64,000 nucleotides of DNA from an uncultured Flavobacteriaceae bacterium (GTDB lineage: Bacteria > Bacteroidota > Bacteroidia > Flavobacteriales > Flavobacteriaceae), in NCBI GenBank assembly GCA_947493535.1, contig CANLRK010000006.1:1-64000 (forward strand), in the 5' to 3' direction. Shown piece after piece: positions 8,510 to 17,393 of this stretch (within the stretch, counting starts at the first letter, position 1; each line of letters starts with the position of its first letter). The notes under the pieces were generated by a model that had not been told where the DNA came from, ran no database searches, and was given only the letters and a program-made list of their open reading frames with translations. The translations under genes and the position numbers were made by a program.

Positions 8510-8842
8510 TTAAAAATCTAAGTCGCGTTCAATTTCTTCCATTTCGATAATATCATGCGCTTCCTGAACAGTTGGCACAACTGATAGTTCCTCAGGAACT
8601 TCATCAAACGAAACTTTATCAGTAACTATTACAAATGACCTTTTGGTTAATTTATGTTTTTTTGACAGCAATAAAAAATCGTTAATTGCTTCAACCTTAA
8701 CATCCTTAACTGAAAAAAGATTCACAATTACATGATCATTCTTAATGGTATCGTATTTTTTATCAATATTGGCCACTAACTCAACAATAGTAGCTCTCTC
8801 TTGAGTAATAATGGTAATGTTACCTGTTTTATCAAAAATCAT
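8510..8842 (-). CDS. Small STAS-like protein between pyrB and rnz
   Basis: A 110-residue protein without signal peptide or membrane segment. Its alternating strands and helices (ITIITQERATIVELVANI, DHVIVNLFSV, RSFVIVTD) and acidic tail (EMEEIERDLDF) resemble a STAS / anti-sigma-antagonist fold. No obvious phosphorylatable Ser in the usual DCSG-type context is visible, so a regulatory phosphoswitch is not supported. It overlaps the pyrB stop by 4 bases (ATGA) and precedes rnz by 5 bases, so it is translated as part of this operon. The function is unknown, and some databases may name it after the neighbouring rnz. Confidence 0.75.
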   Translation of the reverse strand: MIFDKTGNITIITQERATIVELVANIDKKYDTIKNDHVIVNLFSVKDVKVEAINDFLLLSKKHKLTKRSFVIVTDKVSFDEVPEELSVVPTVQEAHDIIEMEEIERDLDF

Positions 8843-9771
8843 AACTGTTTTATTTTTGAAGCTAATAAATATATTACTGCCATCCTAATTGCAACACCAT
8901 TTTCTACTTGATTTAAGATAATGGCTTGATCGGAATCAGCCACATCACTGGTTATTTCCACCCCCCTATTAATCGGACCTGGATGCATAATAACTAGTTC
9001 CTTATCTAAAGAGTTTAACAACTCTTTAGTTACTCCAAACTGCTGGGTATATTCTCGTGTTGAAGGAAAATAACTTATATCTAATCGCTCATTTTGTATA
9101 CGTAACATATTTGCAACGTCTGCCCATTCTAAAGCTTTACGTAAATTGGTTTCTACAGTAACTCCCAATTTTTCAATATGCTTAGGAATTAATGTTTTTG
9201 GACCACATAACTTTACATTTGCTCCTTGCTTTTTTAATGCAAATATATTTGATAATGCAACTCTAGAATGTAAAATATCTCCTACAATTACTATATTTTT
9301 TCCAGCAACTTCTCCTAAACGCTCTCTAATAGAATAAGAATCTAATAAGGCTTGAGTTGGGTGTTCATGTGCACCATCGCCGGCATTAATAATACTAGCA
9401 TTAATATGTTTAGATAAAAATACCCCTGCTCCTGGATTAGGATGACGCATTACTACCATATCAACTTTCATAGACAAGATGTTATTTACTGTGTCTACTA
9501 ATGTTTCTCCTTTTTTTACGGAAGATTGGGCTGCAGAAAAGTTTACGACATCTGCAGATAAACGCTTTTCTGCTAATTCAAATGATAACTTAGTACGAGT
9601 TGAGTTTTCAAAAAATAAATTAGCTATGGTAATATCACGCAAAGAGGGTACTTTTTTAATGGGCCTATTAATTACCTCTTTAAAATGATCGGCTGTTTTA
9701 AAAATTAACTCAATATCTTCAGATTGAAGGTACTTTATTCCTAATAAATGGTTTACACTTAATTCGCTCAT
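8839..9771 (-). CDS. pyrB: Aspartate carbamoyltransferase catalytic subunit
   Basis: A 310-residue catalytic chain that joins carbamoyl phosphate and aspartate in the second step of pyrimidine synthesis. The carbamoyl-phosphate motif is FFENSTRTKLSFELA (STRT near residue 56). Further signatures are MRHPNPGAG, GDGAHEHPTQALLD and MHPGPINRGVEI. There is no pyrI regulatory subunit nearby, which fits an unregulated trimer controlled through pyrR just upstream (4-base gap). Confidence 0.97.
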   Translation of the reverse strand: MSELSVNHLLGIKYLQSEDIELIFKTADHFKEVINRPIKKVPSLRDITIANLFFENSTRTKLSFELAEKRLSADVVNFSAAQSSVKKGETLVDTVNNILSMKVDMVVMRHPNPGAGVFLSKHINASIINAGDGAHEHPTQALLDSYSIRERLGEVAGKNIVIVGDILHSRVALSNIFALKKQGANVKLCGPKTLIPKHIEKLGVTVETNLRKALEWADVANMLRIQNERLDISYFPSTREYTQQFGVTKELLNSLDKELVIMHPGPINRGVEITSDVADSDQAIILNQVENGVAIRMAVIYLLASKIKQL

Positions 9772-9775
9772 TTTA

Positions 9776-10318
9776 CTATTTTGATATTAAATAAACGGTA
9801 TCTTCAACACCATTTTCTGCCCATTGCACGGCTACTTTTTCTTCATTTATAACGTCTACTTGTCTCCCCCGATATGTAGGCTGTATTGGCAGATGTCTAC
9901 TAAAACGACGGTCTATTAAAGTTAATAGCTCAACATCTTTAGGGCGTCCAAAAGATTGCAAGGCTGTTAATGCTGCACTTATACTCCTTCCGGTATACAA
10001 CACATCATCTATAAATATCACGTTTTTATCTTCTACTATAAAGTTAATTGTTGTAGAGTTAGCTTTTAATGGTTTATCACTCCTTCTAAAATCATCTCTA
10101 TAAAAAGTAATATCTAATAAGCCTAACTGTATTTGTGGGATTTTATAAAAATCTTCTAACAATGCTTTTATTCTACGGGCTAAAAAAGCTCCTCTAGGCT
10201 GAATACCTATCAATACAGTATTAGAAAAATCTTCATGCTTTTCAATTAACTGGCTAGTTAATCTGTGAAGTATAATGTTAACTTCCTTTGAATTAAGTAA
10301 CACTTTTTGCTTTGTCAT
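9776..10318 (-). CDS. pyrR: PyrR: pyrimidine operon regulator / uracil phosphoribosyltransferase
   Basis: I start at the ATG at 10318 (MTKQKVLLNSKEV) because the in-frame TTG at 10327 falls inside a palindrome close to the predicted transcription start. The 180-residue product has the PRPP-binding loop VIFIDDVLYTGRSISAA, the core IGIQPRGAFLARRI, and VELLTLIDRRFSRHLPIQ. In Gram-positive bacteria PyrR binds pyr mRNA and attenuates it in response to UMP; here no attenuator was found, only a short leader. It heads the pyrR-pyrB-STAS-rnz operon. Confidence 0.93.
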   Translation of the reverse strand: MTKQKVLLNSKEVNIILHRLTSQLIEKHEDFSNTVLIGIQPRGAFLARRIKALLEDFYKIPQIQLGLLDITFYRDDFRRSDKPLKANSTTINFIVEDKNVIFIDDVLYTGRSISAALTALQSFGRPKDVELLTLIDRRFSRHLPIQPTYRGRQVDVINEEKVAVQWAENGVEDTVYLISK

Positions 10319-10320
10319 GA

Positions 10321-10351
10321 ATTCCAAACTATTATTTGGAATACAAATTTA
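10321..10351 (-). promoter_or_regulatory. pyrR promoter -7 box and 8-bp palindrome before the start codon
   Basis: CAAATTTA at 10344-10351 reads TAAATTTG on the minus strand, matching the Bacteroidota -7 box TAnnTTTG. Just downstream, ATTCCAAA (10321-10328) and TTTGGAAT (10335-10342) form a perfect 8-bp inverted repeat with a 6-base centre, ending two bases before the ATG. The expected start of transcription (near 10337) falls inside it, so it suits a DNA operator better than an RNA hairpin. Confidence 0.55.
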
Positions 10352-10386
10352 CATAAAAACTTAAGGATTACTCTATCTATACATAT

Positions 10387-10416
10387 AAAAAACCTCTCAA
10401 TTTCTTGAGAGGTTTT
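10387..10416 (-). terminator. rpsA terminator
   Basis: A 12-bp perfect stem (10389-10400 with 10405-10416), loop TTTC, with a T-run on the minus strand, 24 bases after the rpsA stop. Confidence 0.85.
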
Positions 10417-10439
10417 AAAAACTAATAATCTAAATAAGA

Positions 10440-12194
10440 TTATTTTCCTTCCATTTTATCTTTAAGTGCTTGTAACGCATCGTTAGCATCACCTAAAGTT
10501 GGTTTGTCAGCTACAGCAGCTTTCTTAGCAGCAGCTTTTACGTTTTTCTCTTCTTCTTCTTTGAAAAGTGCAGTGTGAGATGCTACAACTCTTTTAAAAT
10601 CTTTGTTAAATTCAATGATTTTAAACTCAGCATTATCACCCTTTTTCAATTTAGAACCATCTTCTTTTTCTAAGTGACGAGAAGGAATAAACGCAACAAT
10701 ATCTTCGTTCATAGTTACAGTTGCTCCTTTATCTACCATTTCATCAATAGTTCCTGAATGCACAGTTCCTACTCCAAAATCAGCCTCATACTTATCCCAA
10801 GGGTTAGCTTGAGTTTGTTTGTGACCTAAAGAGATTTTTCTTCCTTCAACATCTAATTCTAACACAACTACATCTAATTTGTCTCCTACAGAAACAAAAT
10901 CTGATGGGTGCTTGATTTTCTTAGTCCAAGATAAATCAGAAATATAGATTAATCCATCAATTCCTTCTTCTAATTCTAAGAACACACCGAAGTTAGTAAA
11001 GTTACGTACTGTACCTGTGTGCTTAGAACCTACAGGGAATTTAGCAGTAATATCTGTCCATGGATCTGGCGTTAATTGCTTGATACCTAAAGACATTTTT
11101 CTGTCTTCTCTGTCTAATGTTAATACAACTGCTTCTACTTCATCTCCGATTTTAACAAAATCTTGAGCAGAACGCAAGTGTGTAGACCATGACATTTCTG
11201 ATACGTGAATTAATCCTTCTACTCCTTGAGATACTTCAATAAACGCACCGTAATCAGCGATTACAACTACTTTACCTTTTACTTTATCACCAACTTTTAA
11301 ATCAGCATCTAAAGCTTCCCATGGGTGAGCACTTAATTGCTTTAATCCTAATTGGATTCTTGATTTTTTATCATCAAAGTCTAAGATTACAACATTTAAT
11401 TTTTGATCTAATTCAACAACTTCATTAGGATGGTTGATTCTTGACCAAGATAAATCTGTAATATGAACTAATCCGTCAACTCCACCAAGATCGATAAATA
11501 CACCGTAAGAAGTAATGTTTTTAACTACACCTTCTAATACTTGACCTTTTTCTAATTGACCAATAATTTCTTTCTTTTGTACTTCAATATCAGCTTCAAT
11601 AAGTGCTTTATGTGAAACAACAACGTTTTTAAACTCGTGGTTAATTTTTACAACCTTGAATTCCATTGTTTTGTTTACATACTGATCGTAATCTCTAATA
11701 GGCTTCACATCAATTTGAGAACCTGGTAAGAATGCTTCTATACCAAATACGTCAACGATCATACCTCCTTTAGTTCTACACTTAACAAAACCGTTTACAA
11801 TTTCACCAGTTTCATGCGCATTATTTACTCTGTCCCACGCTTTAATTACACGTGCTTTTCTGTGAGATAATACTAACTGACCTGTTTTGTCTTCTCTAAT
11901 ATCTACAAGAACTTCAACTTTATCTCCTACTGCTAAGTTAGGGTTGTAACGGAACTCATTAAGAGAAATTACACCTTCAGATTTAGCATTAATATCAATA
12001 ATAGCTTCTCTTTCTGTAATATGAACAATAGTACCTTCTACTACTGTATCATCTTCAGTTTCAACAAAATTTTCTGCAACTAATTTTTCAAACTCCTCTA
12101 ATACTGCGTCTTCCACAGGATCGATTCCTTCTTCGTAATTGTGCCAGTTAAAATCTGCTAAAAATTGTTCTTGTGTTTTTGTTTCTTCAGCCAT
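10440..12194 (-). CDS. rpsA: 30S ribosomal protein S1
   Basis: A 584-residue protein with about six S1 RNA-binding domains, recognisable from repeated segments such as GVVKNITSYGVFIDLGGVDG, GKVVVIADYGAFIEVSQGVE and GTVRNFTNFGVFLELEEGID, each followed by a VHI/IYISDLSW-type strand. S1 binds mRNA at the small subunit and helps it load, which matters in Bacteroidota because Shine-Dalgarno sequences are rare. The C-terminus is a charged Lys/Ala-rich tail. Codon use is that of a highly expressed gene. It stands alone, with its own promoter and terminator. Confidence 0.97.
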   Translation of the reverse strand: MAEETKTQEQFLADFNWHNYEEGIDPVEDAVLEEFEKLVAENFVETEDDTVVEGTIVHITEREAIIDINAKSEGVISLNEFRYNPNLAVGDKVEVLVDIREDKTGQLVLSHRKARVIKAWDRVNNAHETGEIVNGFVKCRTKGGMIVDVFGIEAFLPGSQIDVKPIRDYDQYVNKTMEFKVVKINHEFKNVVVSHKALIEADIEVQKKEIIGQLEKGQVLEGVVKNITSYGVFIDLGGVDGLVHITDLSWSRINHPNEVVELDQKLNVVILDFDDKKSRIQLGLKQLSAHPWEALDADLKVGDKVKGKVVVIADYGAFIEVSQGVEGLIHVSEMSWSTHLRSAQDFVKIGDEVEAVVLTLDREDRKMSLGIKQLTPDPWTDITAKFPVGSKHTGTVRNFTNFGVFLELEEGIDGLIYISDLSWTKKIKHPSDFVSVGDKLDVVVLELDVEGRKISLGHKQTQANPWDKYEADFGVGTVHSGTIDEMVDKGATVTMNEDIVAFIPSRHLEKEDGSKLKKGDNAEFKIIEFNKDFKRVVASHTALFKEEEEKNVKAAAKKAAVADKPTLGDANDALQALKDKMEGK

Positions 12195-12313
12195 GGCTGT
12201 AGTAATAATTTGTATTCTGAGCTGCTATGAGTAATAAAGCATACAACTACAGAAGTTGTTATTTTTATGTTATTTTTTAATTCCCTTTCTACTCAACTCT
12301 GCTAAAAGGACTG

Positions 12314-12344
12314 CAAAATTACAACTATATTTACTGAAATACAA
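12314..12344 (-). promoter_or_regulatory. rpsA promoter with a leader of about 110 bases
   Basis: On the minus strand, TTG (12342-12344) and TAATTTTG (12314-12321) are separated by 20 bases, matching the Bacteroidota pattern TTG-N(17-23)-TAnnTTTG. The leader to the ATG at 12194 is about 110 bases, unusually long for this window, and holds a small hairpin (ACAAC/GTTGT, around 12240-12260) that could be used for autogenous control. Confidence 0.55.
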
Positions 12345-12432
12345 TATTTTATAACTATAATTATTTTGGCACAACCTTTGAAAAGCAAAATACTAATCGT
12401 AATAAGTGATTTTTATTCTGAAATAAAAACAC

Positions 12433-12440
12433 TATATTTG
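12433..12440 (+). promoter_or_regulatory. -7 box of the LysM gene
   Basis: TATATTTG matches TAnnTTTG and lies 34 bases before the ATG at 12475. No clear -33 TTG was found at the usual distance. Confidence 0.45.
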
Positions 12441-12474
12441 AGTAAATCAATATTAAATTTAATTTAGAACAATT

Positions 12475-12855
12475 ATGCCAGTTAAAGCAAAGTATCAAGA
12501 TGTATTAGACCTAGGAGAAAAACTAGGTGTTGAAAACGGAAACGTTAGAGTTGAAGATGGAATTTTAAAAATTAAAGGAACCACTAAAACTCAATATGAA
12601 AAAAACCTTTTATGGGATGAGATTAAAAGAATTGGTGGTGAACAACCTAACGATTTAATGGCTAACATTATAGTGGCTGACGACTCTGTTTACCATAGAC
12701 ATACCGTTGTTAAAGGAGAAACGTTAGGAGGTATTGCAAAACACTACTATAAAAACGCTATGAAATATAAAGAGATTTTTGAAGCGAATAGAGGTATTCT
12801 TGACAACCCAGATTTAATTAAGGTTGGGCAGGTTTTAGATATCCCTAATCTATAG
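12475..12855 (+). CDS. BON-like and LysM domain protein without signal peptide
   Basis: A 126-residue protein. Residues 1-70 look BON-like, and residues 75-125 form a LysM domain (HRHTVVKGETLGGIAKHYY and a closing VGQVLDIPNL). LysM binds N-acetylglucosamine in peptidoglycan, but no signal peptide is visible, so the protein is probably cytoplasmic or leaves by an unknown route. The layout matches the E. coli Kbp/YgaU type, which is known as a potassium-binding protein; whether this copy binds potassium is unproven. It is monocistronic, with its own terminator. Confidence 0.85.
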   Translation: MPVKAKYQDVLDLGEKLGVENGNVRVEDGILKIKGTTKTQYEKNLLWDEIKRIGGEQPNDLMANIIVADDSVYHRHTVVKGETLGGIAKHYYKNAMKYKEIFEANRGILDNPDLIKVGQVLDIPNL

Positions 12856-12871
12856 TTTATTACATCTAAAT

Positions 12872-12899
12872 AAAAAAGGAAGCCATGGCTTCCTTTTTT
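12872..12899. terminator. Bidirectional terminator between LysM gene and cmk
   Basis: A 28-bp perfect palindrome with an A-run on one side and a T-run on the other, between convergent genes ending at 12855 and 12919. Confidence 0.88.
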
Positions 12900-12918
12900 A
12901 TTATATCCTAATTATCTT

Positions 12919-13608
12919 TTATATTGCTTTAGTTACTAATTGTAAAACTTTTTCAAATTGTTCTTCTAAACTTAAATTTGAATTATCTATTGCTATAGCA
13001 TCAGTCGCTTTTATTAATGGTGAATTTTCACGGTGAGTATCAATATAATCGCGCTCTCTTACATTATGCAATACTTCCTCATAAGTAACATTGTCTTTTT
13101 TTGCTAACAACTCTTCATAACGTCTCGTAGCCCTAACTTCATCTGATGCAGTCATAAACAACTTGAGTTCAGCATTAGGAAAAACAACAGTACCAATATC
13201 TCTACCATCCATAACCACCCCTTTATCTTTTCCTATTTGTTGTTGTTGTTTTACTAAACGATAACGCACTTCAGGAACTGCAGCTATTTTACTCACAAAT
13301 CCAGATACATGCATGGTACGGATTTCCTTTTCTACATTTTCTCCATTTAAATAAACTTCTGCAAAACCTAAATCAGAATTAAATTTGAATGATATAATAA
13401 TGTTATGTAACTCTAACACAAAATCATTAACATTAAAATGGTTTTCAGAAATAAATCCATTTTTTAATGCAAATAAGGTTGCTGCACGATACATTGCACC
13501 AGTATCCACATAAATATACCCTAAATGTTTTGCTAGCTGTTTTGCCAATGTGCTTTTTCCTGTTGAGGAGTAGCCATCTATAGCTATTATAATGTGTTTA
13601 TTTTTCAA
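12919..13608 (-). CDS. cmk: (d)CMP kinase
   Basis: A 229-residue kinase that phosphorylates CMP and dCMP with ATP. Walker A is IDGYSSTGKSTLAKQLA (near residues 10-26). DTGAMYRAAT and VMDGRDIGTVVFPNA are the nucleotide-monophosphate signatures, and RRYEELL belongs to the lid. It lies one base downstream of porQ; the cmk-porQ pairing recurs in Bacteroidota, although the two functions have no evident link. Confidence 0.96.
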   Translation of the reverse strand: MKNKHIIIAIDGYSSTGKSTLAKQLAKHLGYIYVDTGAMYRAATLFALKNGFISENHFNVNDFVLELHNIIISFKFNSDLGFAEVYLNGENVEKEIRTMHVSGFVSKIAAVPEVRYRLVKQQQQIGKDKGVVMDGRDIGTVVFPNAELKLFMTASDEVRATRRYEELLAKKDNVTYEEVLHNVRERDYIDTHRENSPLIKATDAIAIDNSNLSLEEQFEKVLQLVTKAI

Positions 13609-13609
13609 A

Positions 13610-14629
13610 TTACAGTAAGTTTATGTTTAATCCAAAACTATGCACGTTAGCAGATGCGCTATACTTTTGAAAAGCATAATTTACTCTAAATCGATTTAGC
13701 TTTAATCCGAAACCTGCAGTTATACCAGAAAAGACTCTATTTCCTTCAATTTTCAATTCATACCCTCTCCTAAAGTTATAACCCAATCTCAAATTAAGAG
13801 CTTTACCATGAAACAATTCCCCGCCAATAACAATATGTTGCATAAATTTGGTAAGGAATGAAATATCCTCTGTGGTTTGTGTTCCATCTAAATTTTCTTC
13901 AGTTCTATTTGGGTTTTCAAAAGCTAAATCAAATTGTTGTAAATTTTCAAAAACTATATGCCATTTTAAAGGTAGCTTTTCTAGCTTTTTAGCAAAAGCT
14001 AAATCAACATGAAATGGTATTTGTTCTTTCACCGCATCATATGTAGTAAATTGTGTTCCTATATTAGAGGCTACTATGGTTAACATTGAATTTGACTTTT
14101 CAAAATTATACAAAGCAGCAATATCTAAAGCTCCTCCTACTGACGAATAATTTTCTAGTTTTGATGAAATAAATTTTCCGTTAGCTCCTATTTTTAAATT
14201 TGTATTAGGCACATTATACTTGTAACCTACCGTTAGCGCAAATTCATTTCCAGAAAACTCTCCTGTGCTTACACCATTATTGTCGTATCCATCAAAATTA
14301 CCATAATCTACATAAGTAATACCAGCAGCAAAAATGTGTTTATCATCTTTAAATCCTTTTGCATAAGCAAGGCTTCCGTAATTGATATCTGCAAAATAAT
14401 TCACAAAATTTAAAGCTAATTGCCCATTCATCTCAGACGTAATGGCAGCAGGATTATATAGTGCTTGTGAAGTATCCCAATCGGTATTAGTAAGTACTTT
14501 TCCTCCTAACGCTGCTTGACGCGGAGAACTTACCAAATTTAAAAACTCATAGGTATACTTTCCTCCTAACTGTGCGTGAGAATTAATTGCAAAAGCAAGC
14601 ACTAAAAAAAAACTGATTTTTTTAATCAT
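13610..14629 (-). CDS. porQ: Type IX secretion system protein PorQ
   Basis: A 339-residue outer-membrane barrel protein with a signal peptide (cleaved near NSHAQ, residue 19). It carries the PorQ opening signature YEFLNLVSSPRQAALGGKV and NPAAITSEMNGQLALNFVNY, then alternating strands to the end. PorQ belongs to the T9SS attachment group, described in Porphyromonas as working with PorU, PorV and PorZ. It lies directly upstream of cmk on the same strand. Confidence 0.92.
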   Translation of the reverse strand: MIKKISFFLVLAFAINSHAQLGGKYTYEFLNLVSSPRQAALGGKVLTNTDWDTSQALYNPAAITSEMNGQLALNFVNYFADINYGSLAYAKGFKDDKHIFAAGITYVDYGNFDGYDNNGVSTGEFSGNEFALTVGYKYNVPNTNLKIGANGKFISSKLENYSSVGGALDIAALYNFEKSNSMLTIVASNIGTQFTTYDAVKEQIPFHVDLAFAKKLEKLPLKWHIVFENLQQFDLAFENPNRTEENLDGTQTTEDISFLTKFMQHIVIGGELFHGKALNLRLGYNFRRGYELKIEGNRVFSGITAGFGLKLNRFRVNYAFQKYSASANVHSFGLNINLL

Positions 14630-14695
14630 AACTGCAAAATAACTAAATATAAGCTTGAAAACGAATTCAAATTTAATTTATTTTACTTAAAAAGA

Positions 14696-14719
14696 AAGGT
14701 CTAAAATAACTTAGACCTT
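14696..14719 (-). terminator. lon terminator
   Basis: A 9-bp stem (14696-14704 with 14711-14719), loop AATAAC, 10 bases after the lon stop, with a T-rich minus-strand tail. Confidence 0.7.
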
Positions 14720-14728
14720 AATTATTGA

Positions 14729-17179
14729 TTACAACTTTTTAGGTTTTTTAACCTTTTGTTCAGTAACAGCAATGTTTATTACCTCTTCCATTGTAGTTAC
14801 ATAATGAAAAGTTAAGCCTTTTAAATATTCTTCTTTTATTTCAAGGATATCTTTTTCATTTTCTTTACACAAAATAAGTTCTTTTATTTTAGCTCTTTTT
14901 GCAGCCAAAACCTTTTCTTTAATGCCACCAACAGGTAGTACTTTACCTCTTAATGTTATTTCTCCAGTCATAGCTATACTCTTCTTCACTTTTCTTTGTG
15001 TGAATAACGACACTAATGACGTTAGCATAGTTATACCTGCGCTAGGGCCATCTTTGGGAGTAGCACCTTCAGGTACGTGAATATGCACATTATAGTTATC
15101 AAAAATAGTAGGGTTTATCCCATACAATTCTGCATTTGCTTTAATATATTCAAGCGCAATTGTAGCAGACTCCTTCATTACCTTTCCTAAATTACCAGTT
15201 ATAGAAAGAACTCCTTTCCCTTTAGATAAAATAGATTCAATAAATAAAATATCTCCTCCTACACTAGTCCATGCCAATCCGGTAACCACTCCAGCAACAT
15301 CGTTATTTTCATATTTATCACGTTCTAAACGTGCAGGACCTAATATTGCTACAATATCTTCTCTAGTAAGCTTAACATTGTAACTTTCTTCCATAGCAAT
15401 AGATTTTGCGACATAACGTACTACTTTTGCTATTTTTTTATCCAAACCTCTTACTCCAGATTCACGAGTATAACCTTCTACTATTAATTCTAATTCCTTT
15501 TTTCCTAGCTTAACATCTTTAGTCTTTAAACCATGCTCATTCAACTGCTTAGGTAACAAATGATTTTTTGCAATCTCTATTTTCTCTTCAATAGTATATC
15601 CACTAACATCAATAATTTCCATACGATCACGTAACGCTGGCTGTATAGTAGATAAATCATTAGCTGTTGCGATAAACATTACTTTGGAAAGATCGTAACC
15701 TAACTCTAGAAAGTTATCATAAAATTCAGCATTTTGCTCAGGATCTAACACTTCTAACATTGCTGAAGAAGGATCTCCTTGATGAGAATTCGAAAGCTTA
15801 TCTATTTCGTCTAACACAAAAACAGGATTAGACGTACCTACTTTTTTAAGATTTTGAATTAATCGTCCAGGCATTGCTCCTATATAGGTTTTTCGATGCC
15901 CTCTGATTTCTGCTTCATCTCGTAATCCACCTAAGGAAATGCGCGCATATTCGCGCCCTAAAGCTTCAGCTATCGATTTCCCTAATGATGTTTTACCAAC
16001 CCCGGGAGGGCCATATAAACACAGTATAGGAGATTTCATGTCATTGCGTAATTTCAACACTGCTAAGTATTCTATTATACGACGCTTAACATCTTCTAAT
16101 CCATAATGATCTCTGTCTAAAATTTTCTGTGCGCGTTTTAAGTCAAATTTATCCTTAGAAAATTCATCCCATGGTAAATCTAAAAACAACTCCAAATAAT
16201 TACGTTGTATAGAATACTCTGCTACTTGAGGATTCATACGCGACATTTTAGCCAGCTCTTTATCAAAATGAGTCGCAATTTTTGTATTCCATTTTTTAGA
16301 TTTTGCTTTTGAGCGCATTTCTTCAACTTCTGCCTCATAGGAAACTCCCCCTAACTCTTCTTGGATTGTTTTCATTTGCTGCTGCAAGAAATACTCCCGT
16401 TGCTGCTGATCTAAATCATTTCTAACTTTTGATTGAATATCGTTTTTTAATGAAAGCTTTTGCATTTCCAAATCCATATGCTTTAACGTAGCCATAGCAC
16501 GTTCAGACAGATTTTTTATTTCTAAAAGCTCTTGTTTTTCTTCAACGGTTAAATTCATATTAGATGAAATGAAGTTGATTAAAAATGAGCTGCTCTCAAT
16601 ATTTTTAATCGCAAATGTAGCTTCAGTAGGTATATTCGGACTTTCCTTTATAATACGAAGTGATAAATCTTTAATCGAATCGATTATCGCTTTATATTCT
16701 TCATTTTCAACTAAAGATTTATCTTCTGGCATTTCATATACCGAAGCAACCATGTACGGTTCCTCTCTTAATATTTCATTTATTGAAAATTTCTTTTTTC
16801 CTTGGATAATAACCGTTGTATTTCCATCTGGCATTTTCAATACTCGAAGTATTCTAGCTACTGTACCTGTTGTATTAATATCATTTACTCCTGGATTTTC
16901 TACAGATGAATCTTTTTGAGCTACTACACCTATTTCTTGCTTATTAGTATAAGCATCATTCAATAACGTAATTGATTTATCTCTACCAGCTGTAATTGGT
17001 ATTACTACTCCTGGAAATAACACTGTATTACGCAATGGTAAGATTGGTAATTCCTGGGGTAAGACTTCTTTTTCAATTTCCTCTTCATCCTCAGTAGTCA
17101 TTAAAGGAATAAATTCTGTTCCTTCTTCTATACCTTGTAATGACAAACTGTCAATATTTAAAAAATCTGATTTACTCAT
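14729..17179 (-). CDS. lon: ATP-dependent protease Lon
   Basis: An 816-residue protein of normal Lon length. It has an N-terminal substrate domain (about 40-240), a coiled coil (about 240-330), an AAA+ module (Walker [13 protein letters not shown], Walker [10 protein letters not shown]) and a C-terminal serine protease domain. Its Ser-Lys dyad is Ser713 in DGPSAGITM and Lys756 in [10 protein letters not shown]. Lon degrades damaged and regulatory proteins in the cytoplasm. It has its own terminator; no heat-shock promoter was identified in the 160 bases upstream. Confidence 0.98.
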   Translation of the reverse strand: MSKSDFLNIDSLSLQGIEEGTEFIPLMTTEDEEEIEKEVLPQELPILPLRNTVLFPGVVIPITAGRDKSITLLNDAYTNKQEIGVVAQKDSSVENPGVNDINTTGTVARILRVLKMPDGNTTVIIQGKKKFSINEILREEPYMVASVYEMPEDKSLVENEEYKAIIDSIKDLSLRIIKESPNIPTEATFAIKNIESSSFLINFISSNMNLTVEEKQELLEIKNLSERAMATLKHMDLEMQKLSLKNDIQSKVRNDLDQQQREYFLQQQMKTIQEELGGVSYEAEVEEMRSKAKSKKWNTKIATHFDKELAKMSRMNPQVAEYSIQRNYLELFLDLPWDEFSKDKFDLKRAQKILDRDHYGLEDVKRRIIEYLAVLKLRNDMKSPILCLYGPPGVGKTSLGKSIAEALGREYARISLGGLRDEAEIRGHRKTYIGAMPGRLIQNLKKVGTSNPVFVLDEIDKLSNSHQGDPSSAMLEVLDPEQNAEFYDNFLELGYDLSKVMFIATANDLSTIQPALRDRMEIIDVSGYTIEEKIEIAKNHLLPKQLNEHGLKTKDVKLGKKELELIVEGYTRESGVRGLDKKIAKVVRYVAKSIAMEESYNVKLTREDIVAILGPARLERDKYENNDVAGVVTGLAWTSVGGDILFIESILSKGKGVLSITGNLGKVMKESATIALEYIKANAELYGINPTIFDNYNVHIHVPEGATPKDGPSAGITMLTSLVSLFTQRKVKKSIAMTGEITLRGKVLPVGGIKEKVLAAKRAKIKELILCKENEKDILEIKEEYLKGLTFHYVTTMEEVINIAVTEQKVKKPKKL

Positions 17180-17343
17180 ATATAATATTTGTCATTTTGT
17201 CACAAACAAAATGCGTTCTTTTTTAAAAAAATTCATTTAAACCACTTAAAAACAAGTTGTTTTCAAACAATCGATATAACTGCTTAACTCTTTAGTTATT
17301 GTAAGTCAATTAATATGCCACAGCCAAATATTATACATAAAAA

Positions 17344-17367
17344 AAGCAACCAATTACTTGGTTGCTT
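17344..17367 (-). terminator. Terminator of the DUF6252 lipoprotein pair
   Basis: A 10-bp stem (17344-17353 with 17358-17367), loop TTAC, with a T-run on the minus strand, 27 bases after the stop at 17394. Confidence 0.85.
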
Positions 17368-17393
17368 AAAATCAATTTTATTAAAAACTCCAT

